Assembly (NCBI GenBank): GCA_947460255.1
Contig: CANHIS010000008.1
Location: forward strand, 1 to 64,000
Source of the DNA: Bacteroidota bacterium
Lineage (GTDB): Bacteria; Bacteroidota; Bacteroidia; M30B66
DNA: 64,000 nucleotides
Direction: 5' to 3'
The notes under the pieces were generated by a model. It made no database searches. It was given only the letters and a program-made list of their open reading frames with translations, and had not been told where the DNA came from. Shown here one piece after another: positions 18,971 through 29,919 of the stretch. Within the stretch, counting starts at the first letter, position 1; every line of letters starts with the position of its first letter. The position numbers and the translations under genes are program-made.

Positions 18971-21598
18971 ATGCTGCTGAGGATTTTTATTTGCTTGATG
19001 CTTTGCTGCTCTTTCAGCACGGTTAACGCACAATTCACCGAGAATTTCTCCGATGGAAATCTCGATGTCGATCCTACATGGACAGGCGACACTGATGAAT
19101 TTTTAATCGATGCAGCTTTCGACCTGCAAAGCAATGGCGATACAATTTCCTCAACGAACCGAGAAATTTACATTTCCACCCCTTCAACAGCCATTAACGA
19201 TACACAGTGGGAATTCTTTGTGAACCCTAAGGTTTCTACATCCTCGAACAACCGAATGGATGTGTTCTTAACCTCCGACCTTGCGCAACTTACTGGCGAT
19301 AACAGAGGCTATTTTGTAAGAATTGGAGGGACGCCCGACGAAGTTGCGCTGTTTAGAAAGGATGGAACAGGCAACGAAACCTATGTCATCAATGGTGTAA
19401 CCGGCGCGATCAATAGTTCTTCAACAAATCCAACAAAGGTCAAGGTAACACGCGATGCATCTGGCAACTGGACACTTTTTGCTGATTACGAAGGTTCGGG
19501 ATTGTTGTATAACCTTATTGGAACCGCCAACGATGTAACCTACACCAGTTCTGCTCATTTTGGATTGTTGGTTCGGTATTCAAATGCCAACCGTCAGAAA
19601 TATTATTTCGACGATGTGTATGTGGGAGAAATTATCGTCGATAACACGCCTCCTACTTTGCTACAGTTAAATGTAAGCGGTCCTCAAAATTTAGAGTTGG
19701 TATTTTCAGAAAATGTTGAAGAGAATTCTGCCCAACGCGATTCCAATTATTTGGCTTCTGATGGATTAGAATATCCTGATACTAGCATCCGAAATTCTTC
19801 ACTTTTTGCGAGGGTAAACCTCGGATTTGGAACTCCATTTACTGAAGGGCAGACCTACACCTTGGAAATTTCTGGAGTAAAAGATTTGGCGGGGAACACC
19901 ATTGCAACCACCACCCGCACGTTCGTGTATTACCGTGCAAAACCTTATGATATCGTGATCAATGAGATCATGGCCGATCCAACGCCAGAGGTGCTACAGC
20001 CTGACGCAGAATGGATTGAGCTGTTTAACAGGACGCCTTACCCAATCAATCTTGAAAACTGGACCTTGAAGGTCAACACCACCGAAAGGACGATTCCTGC
20101 GGTTACAATTCTGCCTGATAGCTTCCTTGTACTTACCAGTTTGAGTGGCTTTGAAGCATATTTTGGTGCGGTTGCCGTGAAGGATGTGCCTTCTTTCCCA
20201 GGTTTGACCAATACTGGAGCAGCGGTTTCACTGATCGATCCAACGAACGAAGTAATTTCTAGCGTTACATACTCAGATCAGTGGTACAACGACAATGTGA
20301 AGAACCTCGGCGGCTGGTCGCTCGAGCAAATTTCACCCCTCAAACCTTGCGAAGGAACTACCAATTGGACAGCTTCGAACGATCCAGGTGGAGCAACTCC
20401 CGGCCGACAAAATTCAGTTTACCAAAATGCTGATGATGCCATATCACCAGAGATTTCGCGGATAGTTCTTGTTACCAACGATACAATTAGAGTATTCTTC
20501 AACGAATCTGTTCCCGCAGAAAGTGCGTCCAACCTCAACGCTTATTCAATCGACAATGGCATAGGATCTCCGGTGGGCATTGTACTTTACCCACCAGATT
20601 TCAAATCGGTGAAATTGGCATTACCAACAGCTGTTTCATCCGGAATAATTTACACTTTAACTATCGGAGACACACTGCGCGATTGCGTTGGAAATCCTTT
20701 CAATACATCGAAAAGTGGAAGATTTGCAGTTCCTGAACAAGTTGCGCCAAATGATATTGTGATCAATGAAATCCTCACAGATCCACGTGAAAACGGTAGC
20801 GACTTTATTGAGCTTTATAACCGTTCTAACAAGATAATCGATTTGGCATCTTTGGTGATTAGCAACCAAGACACGATCGACAATGTGCTTGAAGGCGCTG
20901 AGCAAATTGCCCCTGAAGGCTACTTGATGTTTCCAGGAGAATACTTGGTGATCAGTGAAGAAGTAGATGCCGTGAAATCGGAATATTCGACCACCGATCC
21001 GAACGCATTTCTTCAAATGCTCGACTTCCCATCATTCAACAATGAAGACGGAATTGTAGTGCTTTCGACCCTTTCCAACAGCGAAATTATTGACCGTAGA
21101 ATTTACTTTCCAGATTTGCATTTTGCGCTTCTCAACACACTCGATGGAGTAAGTTTGGAAAGAATCAACTTCGATCGCCCATCATCAGACAATACCAATT
21201 GGAGTTCTGCCTCATCGCAGGTTGGATATGCAACGCCTGGTTACAGAAATTCTCAGTTTGCCCTTATCAGTGAAGCCCAAACTGGCGATCTTTCAATTTC
21301 ACCTGAAACATTTTCGCCTGATAACGATGGCTTCGATGATGTGCTCAACATTGCTTATCGTTTTGATCAGCCAGGATATACAGGCACTTTTGCCATTTAC
21401 GATTCGAAAGGCCGATTGGTGAAGTATGTAGCTAGAGCTCAATTGCTCGGCACAGAAGGCACCTTAAGCTGGAATGGCATCAATGAAGAAAACGAAAAAG
21501 CAGGCATCGGGATTTACATTGTTTACATGGAAGCGTTTGATCTTCAGGGCAATGTTGTGAAAATCAAGAAGCCTTGTGTTGTCGCTTCAAAACTGTAA
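18971..21598 (+). CDS. Secreted modular protein with two lamin-tail domains, Ig-like domains and a gliding/T9SS-type C-terminus
   Basis: VINEIMADPTPEVLQPDAEWIELFN and VINEILTDPRENGSDFIELYN; C-terminal FSPDNDGFDDVLNI. Confidence 0.85.
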   Translation: MLLRIFICLMLCCSFSTVNAQFTENFSDGNLDVDPTWTGDTDEFLIDAAFDLQSNGDTISSTNREIYISTPSTAINDTQWEFFVNPKVSTSSNNRMDVFLTSDLAQLTGDNRGYFVRIGGTPDEVALFRKDGTGNETYVINGVTGAINSSSTNPTKVKVTRDASGNWTLFADYEGSGLLYNLIGTANDVTYTSSAHFGLLVRYSNANRQKYYFDDVYVGEIIVDNTPPTLLQLNVSGPQNLELVFSENVEENSAQRDSNYLASDGLEYPDTSIRNSSLFARVNLGFGTPFTEGQTYTLEISGVKDLAGNTIATTTRTFVYYRAKPYDIVINEIMADPTPEVLQPDAEWIELFNRTPYPINLENWTLKVNTTERTIPAVTILPDSFLVLTSLSGFEAYFGAVAVKDVPSFPGLTNTGAAVSLIDPTNEVISSVTYSDQWYNDNVKNLGGWSLEQISPLKPCEGTTNWTASNDPGGATPGRQNSVYQNADDAISPEISRIVLVTNDTIRVFFNESVPAESASNLNAYSIDNGIGSPVGIVLYPPDFKSVKLALPTAVSSGIIYTLTIGDTLRDCVGNPFNTSKSGRFAVPEQVAPNDIVINEILTDPRENGSDFIELYNRSNKIIDLASLVISNQDTIDNVLEGAEQIAPEGYLMFPGEYLVISEEVDAVKSEYSTTDPNAFLQMLDFPSFNNEDGIVVLSTLSNSEIIDRRIYFPDLHFALLNTLDGVSLERINFDRPSSDNTNWSSASSQVGYATPGYRNSQFALISEAQTGDLSISPETFSPDNDGFDDVLNIAYRFDQPGYTGTFAIYDSKGRLVKYVARAQLLGTEGTLSWNGINEENEKAGIGIYIVYMEAFDLQGNVVKIKKPCVVASKL

Positions 21599-21604
21599 CA
21601 CGAT

Positions 21605-22381
21605 TTAATCTTTCAAATTTTTATTGAACATCGGGTCGCGCTCTTCGATCACCTTGTACATATCGTTGAAAATGCGCTGCTTCAATGCATCCACATCTTC
21701 GCGTTTGAGTCCTTTGGTTTCGTAAGGACCGAGATATTGTATTTCGATTGTTCCAGGACGCACACTGTAGTTGTCTGAAGGGGTGATTGCCCTTGCATTG
21801 ATAGCGCACATTGCCACAATTGGAAACCCTGACTCAATGCCAAATCGAAATGCTCCATCATAAAATGCATTCAATGGTTTGTCGCCTTTGTTCCTTGTTC
21901 CTTCTGGGAAAATGAAAATTGTCGCTCCGCCTTGTAATTCTTCAAGCATAGCCCTAGAGCTTCTTTCCCGAGATTCTTTAGAACTTCTATCCACCAAAAC
22001 ACACACTGTTGAAAACAGATAACCCAACAAAGGCATTTTCTTCAATTGCACTTTTGCTAAAGGCTTTATCGATGTTGGCATTGTATAAGCGCCGATAAAC
22101 ATGTCGAGGTTCGACCCATGATTTGAAACCACAATACAAGGCAAATGGTTAAATAGGCGCTCTCTATTGTATACTTTGATTCTGATAAATCCTGCAACAA
22201 AAAAGGCCGCCGACCAGAACTTATTTACAGCCATCATTGGCCGCTGAGCCTTCTTTCGGAGGACCAACAAGAACAATGAGCTTAATATTGATGAGCTTAT
22301 GAGAAAGCACAAGAAGATGAAAATCAGCCAAATCCAATATGGAATCAACAGAAAATAGGAGAGTATTCGAACCACGCTCAA
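21605..22381 (-). CDS. 1-acyl-sn-glycerol-3-phosphate acyltransferase family
   Basis: VVSNHGSNLDMF (NHxxxxD-like) and IFPEGTRNKG. Start may be GTG at 22375. Confidence 0.9.
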   Translation of the reverse strand: MSVVRILSYFLLIPYWIWLIFIFLCFLISSSILSSLFLLVLRKKAQRPMMAVNKFWSAAFFVAGFIRIKVYNRERLFNHLPCIVVSNHGSNLDMFIGAYTMPTSIKPLAKVQLKKMPLLGYLFSTVCVLVDRSSKESRERSSRAMLEELQGGATIFIFPEGTRNKGDKPLNAFYDGAFRFGIESGFPIVAMCAINARAITPSDNYSVRPGTIEIQYLGPYETKGLKREDVDALKQRIFNDMYKVIEERDPMFNKNLKD

Positions 22382-22513
22382 ATGTATTGAATGTCGCGAA
22401 AGTAGATTTGAATTGATGAATATTTAATCGAAACACTGGAATTTAACATTTGCTGTTGATGGGATTTTGAGAATATCCGACATTTCGGCATCGAAAGAAT
22501 GTACTTTTAGCCT

Positions 22514-23569
22514 GTGATTACTGAAATTTTAATCGTTGGACAAGGGCTCGCAGGAACTACGCTTGCGATGCAGTTGCATCAAGCAGAAATTCCTTTTTTG
22601 GTGATCGATGATCCTACTATTTCTCGCTCATCACGTGTGGCTGCCGGTCTGTTTAATCCTGTAGTTTTTAGACGAATGAACTTAGGTTGGCGAACAGATG
22701 AGTGTTTGCCAGAAGCTATTTCATTTTACCAGTCGATTGAGGCCATCACAGGGAAATCATTCTGTCACCCAATCGGATTGCATCGAATTCATGGTTCCGA
22801 CGATGAGCGCCAACTTTGGGAAACCAGAATGCAGGAGGACGGATGGCTAAATCACATCGAAAGTTCAGAACCGGCATTAAAAAAACCTTGGTTCAAACAA
22901 CCTTTTGATGGAGCGCCCGTGCATTCTGCTGGCTTTGTTTCCACATTAGAATATCTTGGCGCTGCTAGGATTTGGTTGAAAGATCAAAATTTGCTCATCG
23001 AAGCAGCATTCAGATACGAAGACCTCAACTGTTCGGAACCACTGCTGAAATGGAAAGACATACAATGTGCAGAGGTCGTTTTTTGCGAAGGCTACAAACT
23101 AAACGAAAACCCCTGGTTCCCAGAAGTCTACTTAAACCCAGCAAAGGGAGAATTACTGATTATTGAAGCTCCCGACCTACCTCAAGAAATCTTCAATGGA
23201 AAGGTCTATGGCGTTCCGCTGGGAAACCACCAATTCAGAGTTGGTTCTACTTATACTTGGAACCAAGATCATGCAGAACCAACAGAAGAGAAGAAGCAGG
23301 AACTAATCAACATTCTGCAAAAAATGCTCAATGTACCCTTCAAAGTGATTGATCATTTTGCGGGAATTCGTCCAACGGTTACAGATCGAAGACCAGTTTT
23401 TGGCCCATCGTCGATACATCCCGACATCTACACATTTAACGGCCTAGGAACGAAGGGAGTTGTTCTTGCGCCCCTGCTTGCAAAGGAAATTGCCCAGTAC
23501 TTTCTAAACGGCACGCCTATTCCCGAAGATTACGCTATAGAACGTTTTCAATGGAAACCGCTGCACTAA
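22514..23569 (+). CDS. FAD-dependent oxidoreductase (DAO family)
   Basis: EILIVGQGLAGTTLAMQLHQ; GIRPTVTDRRPVFGPSSIHPDIYTFNGLGTKGVVLAP; GTG start. Confidence 0.85.
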   Translation: MITEILIVGQGLAGTTLAMQLHQAEIPFLVIDDPTISRSSRVAAGLFNPVVFRRMNLGWRTDECLPEAISFYQSIEAITGKSFCHPIGLHRIHGSDDERQLWETRMQEDGWLNHIESSEPALKKPWFKQPFDGAPVHSAGFVSTLEYLGAARIWLKDQNLLIEAAFRYEDLNCSEPLLKWKDIQCAEVVFCEGYKLNENPWFPEVYLNPAKGELLIIEAPDLPQEIFNGKVYGVPLGNHQFRVGSTYTWNQDHAEPTEEKKQELINILQKMLNVPFKVIDHFAGIRPTVTDRRPVFGPSSIHPDIYTFNGLGTKGVVLAPLLAKEIAQYFLNGTPIPEDYAIERFQWKPLH

Positions 23570-24705
23570 ATCACGGACGAACCACTTACTTTGAAAATCT
23601 TGATACCACGAGGTTTATAGGCTTTTTTCATGTGTTTCTCGCCCATTGCTTCTTTACGACAAGTCCGAAGATTGCAGCCTCGCCAGAATTTCATTTGGCA
23701 ACCGTTTCCATCAAAGCTGGATTTCTCGGTTTAGATTACTTCTTTGTGCTTTCATCCTTCCTACTCACTTGGTTGGCCTTGGAAGAAAAACGAAAAATTG
23801 GCGATTTCAATCCCTTTCTCTTCCTTGTTAGACGTGGAATCCGCTTGTGGCCACTGTATTTTCTGATTCTCCTTGCGGTTTACGGCTTCTACCATTTTTT
23901 CGGCAGCTCAATGGGGTTAAAACCCCTCCCTCCCGCCTCCATCTTCCTGCTCTTTATCTCCAACTTTTACATCATCCTCCACGGACAAGACTTCCTCTTT
24001 CTGTTGGTTTTCTTTTGGTCAATCGCTGTTGAAGAACAATTTTACCTCATCTGGGCTGTAGTGCTCAAATTCCTTCAGAAACACCTTGTTCGTGTAAGTT
24101 TCTTGATGATCCTCGCTTCGCTGGCATTTCGCTTCATCTACCGAAACGAAAGCCACACCTTGAGTTTTCACACACTCAGTGTTGTAGGCAATTTCGGAAT
24201 GGGCGCTTTGGCCGCAACGATGGCGTTTCGATCATCCGCATTTCGCGGCCTGTTTATAAATATCTCTAGAACAACAAGCACTTTAGTTTATTTGCTTCTG
24301 CTCTTGCTCTTGGTTTACTATTTCAGGTGGTTCAATGATGGCTTTATGCTCGTTTTTGAAAAGCTGATCTTCTCTTGTTTTTTCGTGTATTTGATCATGG
24401 AGCAGAGCTTTGCAAAAAAACCGCTCATCGCTTTCGGACAATTTAAAACGCTCAGCTATTTAGGCCAACTTTCTTTGGGTTTGTATTGTTATCATGGCGT
24501 GGTTTTGACACTACTTTTACCTCTGATGAAGTCGAACGGATTGGCAGAAAGACCATTACAAGTATTCTTGATCAACCCGATGCTGATTTTTCTTCTCACG
24601 TTATTGCTCGCCGTTGGAAGCTATGAAGTGTTCGAAAAGCGAATTCATGGCCTGAGACGATATTTTTATCCTTCCAAAAACAACCTTCAAAGCACCCGAA
24701 AATGA
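23551..24705 (+). CDS. Acyltransferase family protein (acyltransferase 3)
   Basis: LDTTRFIGFFHVFLAHC; multi-TM; WSIAVEEQFYLIW motif. Confidence 0.9.
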   Translation: METAALNHGRTTYFENLDTTRFIGFFHVFLAHCFFTTSPKIAASPEFHLATVSIKAGFLGLDYFFVLSSFLLTWLALEEKRKIGDFNPFLFLVRRGIRLWPLYFLILLAVYGFYHFFGSSMGLKPLPPASIFLLFISNFYIILHGQDFLFLLVFFWSIAVEEQFYLIWAVVLKFLQKHLVRVSFLMILASLAFRFIYRNESHTLSFHTLSVVGNFGMGALAATMAFRSSAFRGLFINISRTTSTLVYLLLLLLLVYYFRWFNDGFMLVFEKLIFSCFFVYLIMEQSFAKKPLIAFGQFKTLSYLGQLSLGLYCYHGVVLTLLLPLMKSNGLAERPLQVFLINPMLIFLLTLLLAVGSYEVFEKRIHGLRRYFYPSKNNLQSTRK

Positions 24706-25868
24706 AAGACGATTTGTCGAATATTCTCACCGCCTTGGGCGAAAACCGTGAAGATTACTACAATGCTGTTTCTCCAGTGATTGCACAAACATCCAATTTT
24801 TCGTTCAAGACCGTAGCAGAGATGCGAACTGCTTTGCAGGATGAATTTGGGACACCGTTCTACACAAGGGGTTTTAATCCAACTGTGAATATTTTAAGAC
24901 AGAAACTGGCTGCGTTGGAAGGTTGTGAAGACGCTTTGGTTTGCGGGAGTGGGTCGGCGGCGGTTTCAACCGCAGTGATGGGCTTTTTGAAGGCTGGCGA
25001 CCATGTGATTTGTGTGCAGAAACCCTACAGTTGGACGTACAAATTGCTCAACGGGATGCTCCGCAGATTTGGTGTGGAAACGACTTTCATTGATGGAACT
25101 GAAATCCAAAACTTCGAAGCCGCACTGCAACCAAACACGCGGATGGTTTTCATCGAAAGTCCCAACTCGATGACATTTGAAATGCAGGATATTCGGGCTG
25201 TAGCTGCATTTGCTAAAAGAAACAACCTCATCAGTTTGATCGACAATAGCTATGCGTCACCACTATTTCAGAAGCCGCATCTAATGGGCATTGACTTAGT
25301 GGTGCATTCTGCAACAAAATTTCTGAACGGACATTCAGACGTTGTAGCAGGGGCAATTTGTGGCAGCAAAGCCCACATCCAACAACTGTTTGCGAACGAT
25401 TGGATGACACTTGGACCTTCTATTTCTCCCAATGATGCTTGGTTGCTCATTCGAGGATTGAGAACATTGGAACTACGTGCAAATCGATCAGCCGATACAG
25501 CTGAAAAAATAGTTCCCATCCTACAAAATCACCCAAAAGTTGAGAATGTTTACTGGCCGTTCTCACCAACGAACCCTCAAGAAAAACTTGCCAAATCGCA
25601 AATGACAAGATGTTCGGGCATGTTTAGTTTGGCCATCAAAACAAACGATGCGAAGGGTGTTGAACGCTTTTGCGATAATCTCAACCATTTCCTTTTGGCC
25701 TGCTCTTGGGGAGGATATGAATCGCTGGCGTTTCCTGTGTGCGGTTTAGCACAGTCTGTGTCTTACACAAACTCTCCAGTTCCTTGGAATTTAGTGAGGA
25801 TGTACGTGGGCATCGAAGATCCTGATATGCTACTACAGGATTTGCTTCAAGCCTTGGATAAAGTTTGA
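24702..25868 (+). CDS. PLP-dependent trans-sulfuration family enzyme (Cys/Met metabolism)
   Basis: TRGFNPTVNILRQKLAALEGCEDALVCGSGSAAVSTAVMGFLKAGDHV; PLP Lys in HSATKFLNGHSDVVAGA. Confidence 0.9.
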   Translation: MKDDLSNILTALGENREDYYNAVSPVIAQTSNFSFKTVAEMRTALQDEFGTPFYTRGFNPTVNILRQKLAALEGCEDALVCGSGSAAVSTAVMGFLKAGDHVICVQKPYSWTYKLLNGMLRRFGVETTFIDGTEIQNFEAALQPNTRMVFIESPNSMTFEMQDIRAVAAFAKRNNLISLIDNSYASPLFQKPHLMGIDLVVHSATKFLNGHSDVVAGAICGSKAHIQQLFANDWMTLGPSISPNDAWLLIRGLRTLELRANRSADTAEKIVPILQNHPKVENVYWPFSPTNPQEKLAKSQMTRCSGMFSLAIKTNDAKGVERFCDNLNHFLLACSWGGYESLAFPVCGLAQSVSYTNSPVPWNLVRMYVGIEDPDMLLQDLLQALDKV

Positions 25869-25929
25869 TAGCAAGGTCGTTTTGAACCTTTTTTGAAAGG
25901 ATTTGTTTGAAAAGCACAGAACAAAATCC

Positions 25930-26211
25930 ATGACAGAACTGAAAACGCTTAGCCTGCAAGACATCGATCGGATTATCGAAATGGCTTGGGAAGACAGAAC
26001 GCCGTTTGATGCGATTTTCAATCAGTTCGGACTGCGTGAAGATGATGTTAAAGCACTCATGAAAAGAGAGCTTCACCCAAACAATTGGAGAAAGTGGAGA
26101 GAACGCGTGCATGGAAGAATTACCAAACACCGAGCCTTAAGAGATCCCGAAATGTCGAGGTTCAAATGCACCATGCAGAAATCAACTGGCAACAGAATCA
26201 GTAAACGTTGA
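25930..26211 (+). CDS. TIGR03643 / DUF2805-like small protein
   Basis: DIDRIIEMAWEDRTPFDAIFNQFGLREDDVKALMKRELHPNNWRKWRERVHGR. Confidence 0.8.
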   Translation: MTELKTLSLQDIDRIIEMAWEDRTPFDAIFNQFGLREDDVKALMKRELHPNNWRKWRERVHGRITKHRALRDPEMSRFKCTMQKSTGNRISKR

Positions 26212-26269
26212 TGCCAATTGATGATGTGCGGTTTTTTTTACCTTTAGAGCCCCAAAATCATCACAAATT

Positions 26270-27226
26270 ATGTCTGGATCCACGGATCGGGTGCTGGTGA
26301 TCGGATCTTCCGGTCAGATTGGCACCGAACTCGTACAACGTTTAAGAGAAATCTTTGGAAGCGATAATGTGATTGCTTCCGATCTTAGAGCACCAATCGT
26401 TTCAGAAGGACCATTCGAACAGCTCGACGTACTCAATCGCCAAGCGTTGATCGATATTGTACAGAAACACAAGATCACCCAGATCTATCTCCTCGCAGCG
26501 GTTCTTTCCGCAACGGGCGAGAAAAATCCAATGTTTGCTTGGGAACTCAACATGAACAGTTTGCTGTATGTGCTTGAACTTGCAAAAGAGCAAAAAATCC
26601 GTGTTTACTGGCCGAGTTCAATTGCCGCATTTGGATCAAACACGCCTAAAGACAACACGCCTCAGCATACAATCATGGAGCCGGGAACGGTGTATGGATT
26701 TAGCAAATTGGCAGGTGAACGCTGGTGCGAATACTATCATCAGAAATTCGGTGTCGATGTGCGCTCACTGCGCTATCCAGGCTTAATTGGTTGGAAATCT
26801 GCTCCTGGCGGAGGAACCACCGATTATGCGGTTCACATCTTTCATGAAGCGCTTGAGAAGGGATCCTATACAAGCTTCTTATCTGCAGAAACAAGGCTGC
26901 CGATGATGTATATGAGCGATGCTATCGATGCAACAATTGGCATCATGGAAGCTCCTGCGGAAAAAGTGAAAATCCGTAGTTCTTACAATCTCGCAGGTTT
27001 CAGTTTTACCCCTGAAGAACTCGCTGCAGAAATTCGCACGTTTATCCCATCATTTCAAATCAGTTATGCTCCCGATTTTCGACAAGCAATTGCCGACTCT
27101 TGGCCTGCATCTATCGATGATTCAGCCGCTCGCTCAGATTGGGGCTGGATGCCGAAATATGATCTGAGGAAAATGACCGAAGACATGTTGGTGAACCTGC
27201 GATCCATGAAAGCCTTGGTGAAATAA
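26270..27226 (+). CDS. NAD-dependent epimerase/dehydratase family protein (L-threonine 3-dehydrogenase-like)
   Basis: VLVIGSSGQIGTELVQRL; VYGFSKLAGERWCEYYHQKFGVDVRSLRYPGLIGW. Confidence 0.88.
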   Translation: MSGSTDRVLVIGSSGQIGTELVQRLREIFGSDNVIASDLRAPIVSEGPFEQLDVLNRQALIDIVQKHKITQIYLLAAVLSATGEKNPMFAWELNMNSLLYVLELAKEQKIRVYWPSSIAAFGSNTPKDNTPQHTIMEPGTVYGFSKLAGERWCEYYHQKFGVDVRSLRYPGLIGWKSAPGGGTTDYAVHIFHEALEKGSYTSFLSAETRLPMMYMSDAIDATIGIMEAPAEKVKIRSSYNLAGFSFTPEELAAEIRTFIPSFQISYAPDFRQAIADSWPASIDDSAARSDWGWMPKYDLRKMTEDMLVNLRSMKALVK

Positions 27227-27308
27227 GCATCGGAATCCCTTCCCCGGAGGGAAAATATTTGCCCAAACCGATACTGAACGGTAACTTCGCACGCTTAGTC
27301 AACCAATT

Positions 27309-28820
27309 ATGTCGTCGCATCAGTTATTTATTTACAACACCCTCAGCCGTCAAAAAGAACTGTTTGAACCCATCAACGCACCTCATGTAGGCTTATACGT
27401 TTGTGGTCCAACGGTTTACGGAGAGGCTCACTTGGGTCATGCAAGACCATACGTGACCTTCGATGTGTTGAACAGATTCCTTACCCACATTGGCTATAAA
27501 GTTCGCTATGTGAGGAATATAACTGATGTTGGTCACTTAGAAAATGATGCCGACGAAGGCGAAGACAAAATCGCTAAAAAGGCACGTTTGGAGCAACTTG
27601 AGCCTATGGAAATTGTGGAATTGTACACCAACAGTTTCCACGAATCGATGCGGATGCTCAACAACAACCATCCAGGTATTGAACCGCGCGCTTCTGGACA
27701 TATCCCAGAGCAAATTGAAATGATTCAGCGCATCATCGACAATGGTTTCGCTTATGAATCAAACGGTTCGGTGTATTTTGATGTGATCAATTACAGCAAA
27801 ACCAACGACTATGGCAAGCTTTCAGGTCGGGTAATTGAAGACCTTATCGCAGGCGCGGGAAATGATCGCCGTGTTCTGGAAGGCCAAGAAGAAAAGCGTA
27901 ATCCTGAAGATTTTGCACTCTGGAAAAAGGCAGATCCACGACACATCATGCGTTGGCAATCTCCTTGGAGTGAAGGATTTCCGGGCTGGCATATTGAATG
28001 TTCAGCGATGAGTCGGAAGTATCTTGGCGAAACGTTCGATATTCATGGTGGTGGAATGGACTTGGTTTTCCCTCATCACGAAAGTGAAATTGCGCAATCC
28101 AAAGGAAGCTGCGGACATGCACCAGTGAAATACTGGATGCACAACAACATGATTACCATCAACGGAAGGAAAATGGGCAAATCATTGGGCAATTTCATCA
28201 CCTTGAAAGAATTTTTCACTGGTTCGAGTGCCTTGTTGGATCAGCCATACAGCCCGATGACTATCCGCTTTTTCATCCTTCAGGCACACTACAGAAGTAC
28301 GCTCGACTTCTCCAATGATGCGCTGAAGGCTGCTGAAAAAGCATACAAGCGAATCATCAATGGTTTACGTGCATTGAAGCAAATGCAACACTTAGGAACT
28401 GCCGAAAATGTGAGTTCGGAACTTACTGAACGCATCGAAAATGCGAGAAAGCAAGCTTACGAAGGCATGAGTGATGACATGAACACAGCGATTGCTTTGG
28501 CTTCGTTGTTCGAATTGTTGAAAATTGTGAATTCGCTCAAAGGCGGGCAAATTGGATGGGATACAATTAGCTTGGAAGCTTTCGAAAATCTCAAATCCAC
28601 CTACATTACGTTTGTAGAAGAGATCTTCGGATTGCTTGAAGAAAAAGGAAAGACGGCAGGTACTCTAGACCTGTTGATGGACACTATTTTAGAGACATAC
28701 AAAAACGCTAAGGAGCGCAAAGATTACGCATTGGTAGATGCAATTCGTGCTAAGATAAAGGCCGAAGGCATAGTAATTAAAGATGCCAAAACAGGAATAT
28801 CTTGGGACTATGAAGAATAA
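27309..28820 (+). CDS. cysS: Cysteinyl-tRNA synthetase
   Basis: [70 protein letters not shown]. Confidence 0.98.
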   Translation: MSSHQLFIYNTLSRQKELFEPINAPHVGLYVCGPTVYGEAHLGHARPYVTFDVLNRFLTHIGYKVRYVRNITDVGHLENDADEGEDKIAKKARLEQLEPMEIVELYTNSFHESMRMLNNNHPGIEPRASGHIPEQIEMIQRIIDNGFAYESNGSVYFDVINYSKTNDYGKLSGRVIEDLIAGAGNDRRVLEGQEEKRNPEDFALWKKADPRHIMRWQSPWSEGFPGWHIECSAMSRKYLGETFDIHGGGMDLVFPHHESEIAQSKGSCGHAPVKYWMHNNMITINGRKMGKSLGNFITLKEFFTGSSALLDQPYSPMTIRFFILQAHYRSTLDFSNDALKAAEKAYKRIINGLRALKQMQHLGTAENVSSELTERIENARKQAYEGMSDDMNTAIALASLFELLKIVNSLKGGQIGWDTISLEAFENLKSTYITFVEEIFGLLEEKGKTAGTLDLLMDTILETYKNAKERKDYALVDAIRAKIKAEGIVIKDAKTGISWDYEE

Positions 28821-29799
28821 ACTTTCTGCGGCGGTAATTGCGCTGCTTGTACTTTTTGCAGCATGCGGCGGTGGAAGTGATTCGCCAGAAGTAAAACCAT
28901 CAGAACCCAAAAAGAAGGTTGTTCCTGCAAACCTTCCTGCGTTCAATGCTGATTCTGCTTACCAATACACAGCAAAGCAAGTTGCCTTTGGTCCTCGTGT
29001 TCCAAACACAGAAGCCCATGTAAAATGCGGTGATTACCTTATCGCAGAACTCAATAAATACGGTGCGAAGGTGATAGTTCAAGCCGGAAATGTTACGGCT
29101 TATACTGGCGAATCATTAAAATTCCGCAACATCGTTGGTCGAATGCAGCCTGAACTTGCAAATCGCATTATGATTTCTTGTCATTGGGATACTAGACCTT
29201 TCTCAGACCGAGATCCTGAAAAGCCGAAAGCGCGTTTCGATGGTGCTGTGGATGGTGCTGCAAGTGCAGGGATTATGCTTGAAATTGCACGTATTCTCAA
29301 AAGCAAACCTGCAACTGTAGGTGTTGACTTTGTGTTTTTTGATGCGGAAGATTATGGAAACCCATCCGATGGAAATACCTATTGCCTTGGATCACAGTAT
29401 TTTGCAGCCAGGCCTCCCTTTACTGATAACTTCCCAAAATTTGGAATAAATCTCGATATGGTTGCAGCGCAATCGGCTACATTTTATCGCGAAGGGTATT
29501 CTATGCAATTTGCATCCGATATTGTATTCAAAGTGTGGGACATTGCCGACGAACTGGGCCATAAAAACACCTTTGTGCCAGAAAATAGCGCTGCTATTAC
29601 AGATGATCACTTTTTCATCAATTCAATCTTAGGAATAAAAACGATTGACGTAATCCACCACGACCCGAGCACAGAAACTGGATTTGGAAGTTATTGGCAT
29701 ACCCAAAAAGACAACATGGATGCAGTAAATAAAGGAACCATGCAGGTGGTTGGACATACCTTATTGGGTGTGATTTACAGTGAGGCTAAAGCTTTATAA
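28810..29799 (+). CDS. M28 family peptidase / glutaminyl-peptide cyclotransferase-like lipoprotein
   Basis: Lipobox [38 protein letters not shown]. Confidence 0.85.
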   Translation: MKNKLSAAVIALLVLFAACGGGSDSPEVKPSEPKKKVVPANLPAFNADSAYQYTAKQVAFGPRVPNTEAHVKCGDYLIAELNKYGAKVIVQAGNVTAYTGESLKFRNIVGRMQPELANRIMISCHWDTRPFSDRDPEKPKARFDGAVDGAASAGIMLEIARILKSKPATVGVDFVFFDAEDYGNPSDGNTYCLGSQYFAARPPFTDNFPKFGINLDMVAAQSATFYREGYSMQFASDIVFKVWDIADELGHKNTFVPENSAAITDDHFFINSILGIKTIDVIHHDPSTETGFGSYWHTQKDNMDAVNKGTMQVVGHTLLGVIYSEAKAL

Positions 29800-29919
29800 T
29801 TTGCTTTTGTTATAGTGGCAAATTGTTCGTGAAAACGTCAGAATCAGGAATAAAACCCTAACTGCGTCTAATGACAGATGTAGGCACTTTTTTTGGTCGC
29901 TTTTACAAAAATGTAAATT

